Shown piece after piece: positions 5,495 to 5,986 of a stretch of DNA of 5,986 nucleotides. Origin of the DNA: Promethearchaeota archaeon. Lineage in GTDB: Archaea; Asgardarchaeota; Lokiarchaeia; Sigynarchaeales; SOKP01. Each line of letters starts with the position of its first letter. Position 1 is the stretch's first letter. Made by a program: the position numbers and the translations under genes. The stretch is from NCBI GenBank assembly GCA_014729315.1, contig WJKD01000884.1, positions 1 to 5,986 on the forward strand, written 5' to 3'. The notes under the pieces are model-generated. The model was given only the letters and a program-made list of their open reading frames with translations, did not search any database and had not been told where the DNA came from.

Positions 5495-5569
5495 CCCCAA
5501 CGAGACCGCCAGAGTCGATTACATTTCGCTCGTTAGGTTAGTACGTTGTTGACTTTGGAAGATAACGAG

Positions 5570-5675
5570 GAGAAGAAAAAAACGATTTAAAAAAAACCGA
5601 AAGAGACCAAAAGGAAAAAAATCAATAGGGTAAAAATCAAAAGGAGGAAATCACAAAAAAAAAGAGAAAATACGT
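5570..5675 (-). terminator. Pyrimidine tract with repeated T-runs, downstream of the terminase frame
   Basis: On the minus strand this is almost pure pyrimidine in places and carries T-runs of 9 (5655-5663), 5 (5632-5636), 7 (5615-5621), 8 (5589-5596) and 7 (5576-5582). Several successive T-runs are a strong archaeal terminator. It begins about 40-50 bases after the stop codon of the terminase-like frame (5714-5716) and fits its transcript. On the + strand it reads as a Lys/Arg-rich low-complexity frame with no start codon. Confidence 0.45.
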
Positions 5676-5682
5676 GAAAACC

Positions 5683-5698
5683 TCGGGGGTTCGGGGGT
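5683..5698 (+). repeat. Tandem 8-base duplication TCGGGGGT
   Basis: TCGGGGGT occurs twice back to back (5683-5690, 5691-5698), a striking G-rich word in an AT-rich genome. It lies between the terminase stop codon and the T-run tract. The two G5 tracts alone are not enough for an intramolecular quadruplex; further G-runs at 5729-5732 and 5800-5804 are distant. Confidence 0.6.
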
Positions 5699-5713
5699 AT
5701 TTAGACGCGGCGT

Positions 5714-5986
5714 TTACTCGCAGCGTAAGGGGTATTTTTGGCGGATCTCTCTGATCGTTTCGCAGCTTTTAATGGTTTCTGCGATATTGTGAAACACCTG
5801 GGGGTCTTTATGGAACACGTCGACGCCTTGGTCGTTGAGGACGCGCTGAAGGTCGGCTTGGAAGTCGGCTACGGCATATTATAAAAGTAAGGAGTTCCCC
5901 GTTCAAGTCAAGATTTCCCTCGATAAGACCGACCTCAAGCAACTCTACGAGCATTCTCTCCCACAGCGTCAAAGCACTACTTACAC
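5714..5986 (-). pseudogene. P27-like phage terminase small subunit, C-terminal part, frameshifted
   Basis: The small terminase subunit recognises viral DNA and hands it to the large packaging ATPase. On the minus strand one frame runs open from the window edge, with ALTLWERMLVELLEVGLIEG, then a short segment to GELLTFI (last codon 5880-5882). Skipping base 5879 continues into a 54-codon frame, YAVADFQADLQRVL, a Gly-Val turn, HKDPQVFHNIAETIKSCETI, and the end REIRQKYPLRCE, with stop at 5714-5716. The joined 89 residues follow the P27-family pattern as I know it: L-W-x-x-L, a G-L turn, L-x-x-Y-x-x-x-x-A-x-x-Q, G-x-x-x-x-x-K-x-P, and a final helix ending I-x-x-x-(F/Y)-x-L. GC is about 50% by hand count, well above the neighbouring genes, a sign of transfer. 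The 5' end lies outside. The shift may be a mutation, a sequencing error, or programmed. Family call moderate. Confidence 0.5.

Noticed and set aside
5683..5804. Possible G-quadruplex from four G-runs
   Set aside because: Only two G5 tracts are close together; the other runs are more than 30 bases away, making a stable quadruplex unlikely.
5850..5986. Plus-strand open frame with a good-looking stretch VQVKISLDKTDLKQLYEH, preceded by AAGGAG and a TATA-like word
   Set aside because: There is no start codon after the AAGGAG, and the opposite strand reads as a terminase-like protein through the same bases. It is most likely the shadow frame, though the AAGGAG coincidence deserves a check if the terminase call fails.
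1..5986. CRISPR array, tRNA, rRNA or insertion sequence
   Set aside because: No regular spaced repeats, no cloverleaf-like segment, no transposase and no terminal inverted repeats were seen.

Overview
The window looks archaeal and most likely comes from an Asgard archaeon (Loki-/Thor-like, AT-rich). The evidence is a transcription factor B (TFB) gene, TATA-like boxes upstream of genes, oligo-T terminators, an SDS22-type leucine-rich-repeat protein with a HEAT-like N-terminus, and a ribbon-helix-helix/HisKA-like/receiver protein. Archaea is well supported. The Asgard assignment is inference from family style and cannot be proved here.

Layout from left to right. (1) 1-289 (+) is the 3' end of a membrane dipeptidase (peptidase M19) gene. 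(2) 388-789 (-) encodes a small membrane-anchored zinc-ribbon protein that converges on the dipeptidase; a hairpin plus T7 terminator lies between them. (3) 960-1841 (-) is a TFB gene with its own TATA box, Shine-Dalgarno site and T-rich terminator. (4) 1842-2676 is an 835-base very AT-rich gap with no convincing gene. (5) 2677-4098 (+) is a HEAT-like plus LRR protein, divergent from TFB. (6) 4099-4428 is a second AT-rich gap holding a 24-bp imperfect palindrome and repeated TGTAAAAAA-type words. (7) 4429-5325 (+) is a signalling protein: DNA-binding-like RHH segment, a histidine-kinase dimerisation helix pair with no ATPase domain, and a complete receiver domain. (8) 5326-5986 changes character. 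It holds a short minus-strand frame, a long pyrimidine tract with T-runs on the minus strand, and at the right edge a segment of about 50% GC (hand count). That segment reads on the minus strand, across one +1 frame shift, as the C-terminal half of a P27-like phage terminase small subunit. This suggests that a provirus, or its decayed edge, begins here.

How the parts may work together: TFB and the RHH-receiver protein are both transcription-related, and the LRR protein is probably a protein-interaction module. The word TTGTGGTAA occurs only in the non-coding stretches between these genes (2025, 2444, and 4192 on the other strand), which would fit a shared regulator. No operon links them; each gene seems to have its own promoter. 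The main points for a second look are the frameshifted terminase at the right edge, the kinase-less HisKA/receiver fusion, the divergent TFB, and the repeated intergenic motifs.
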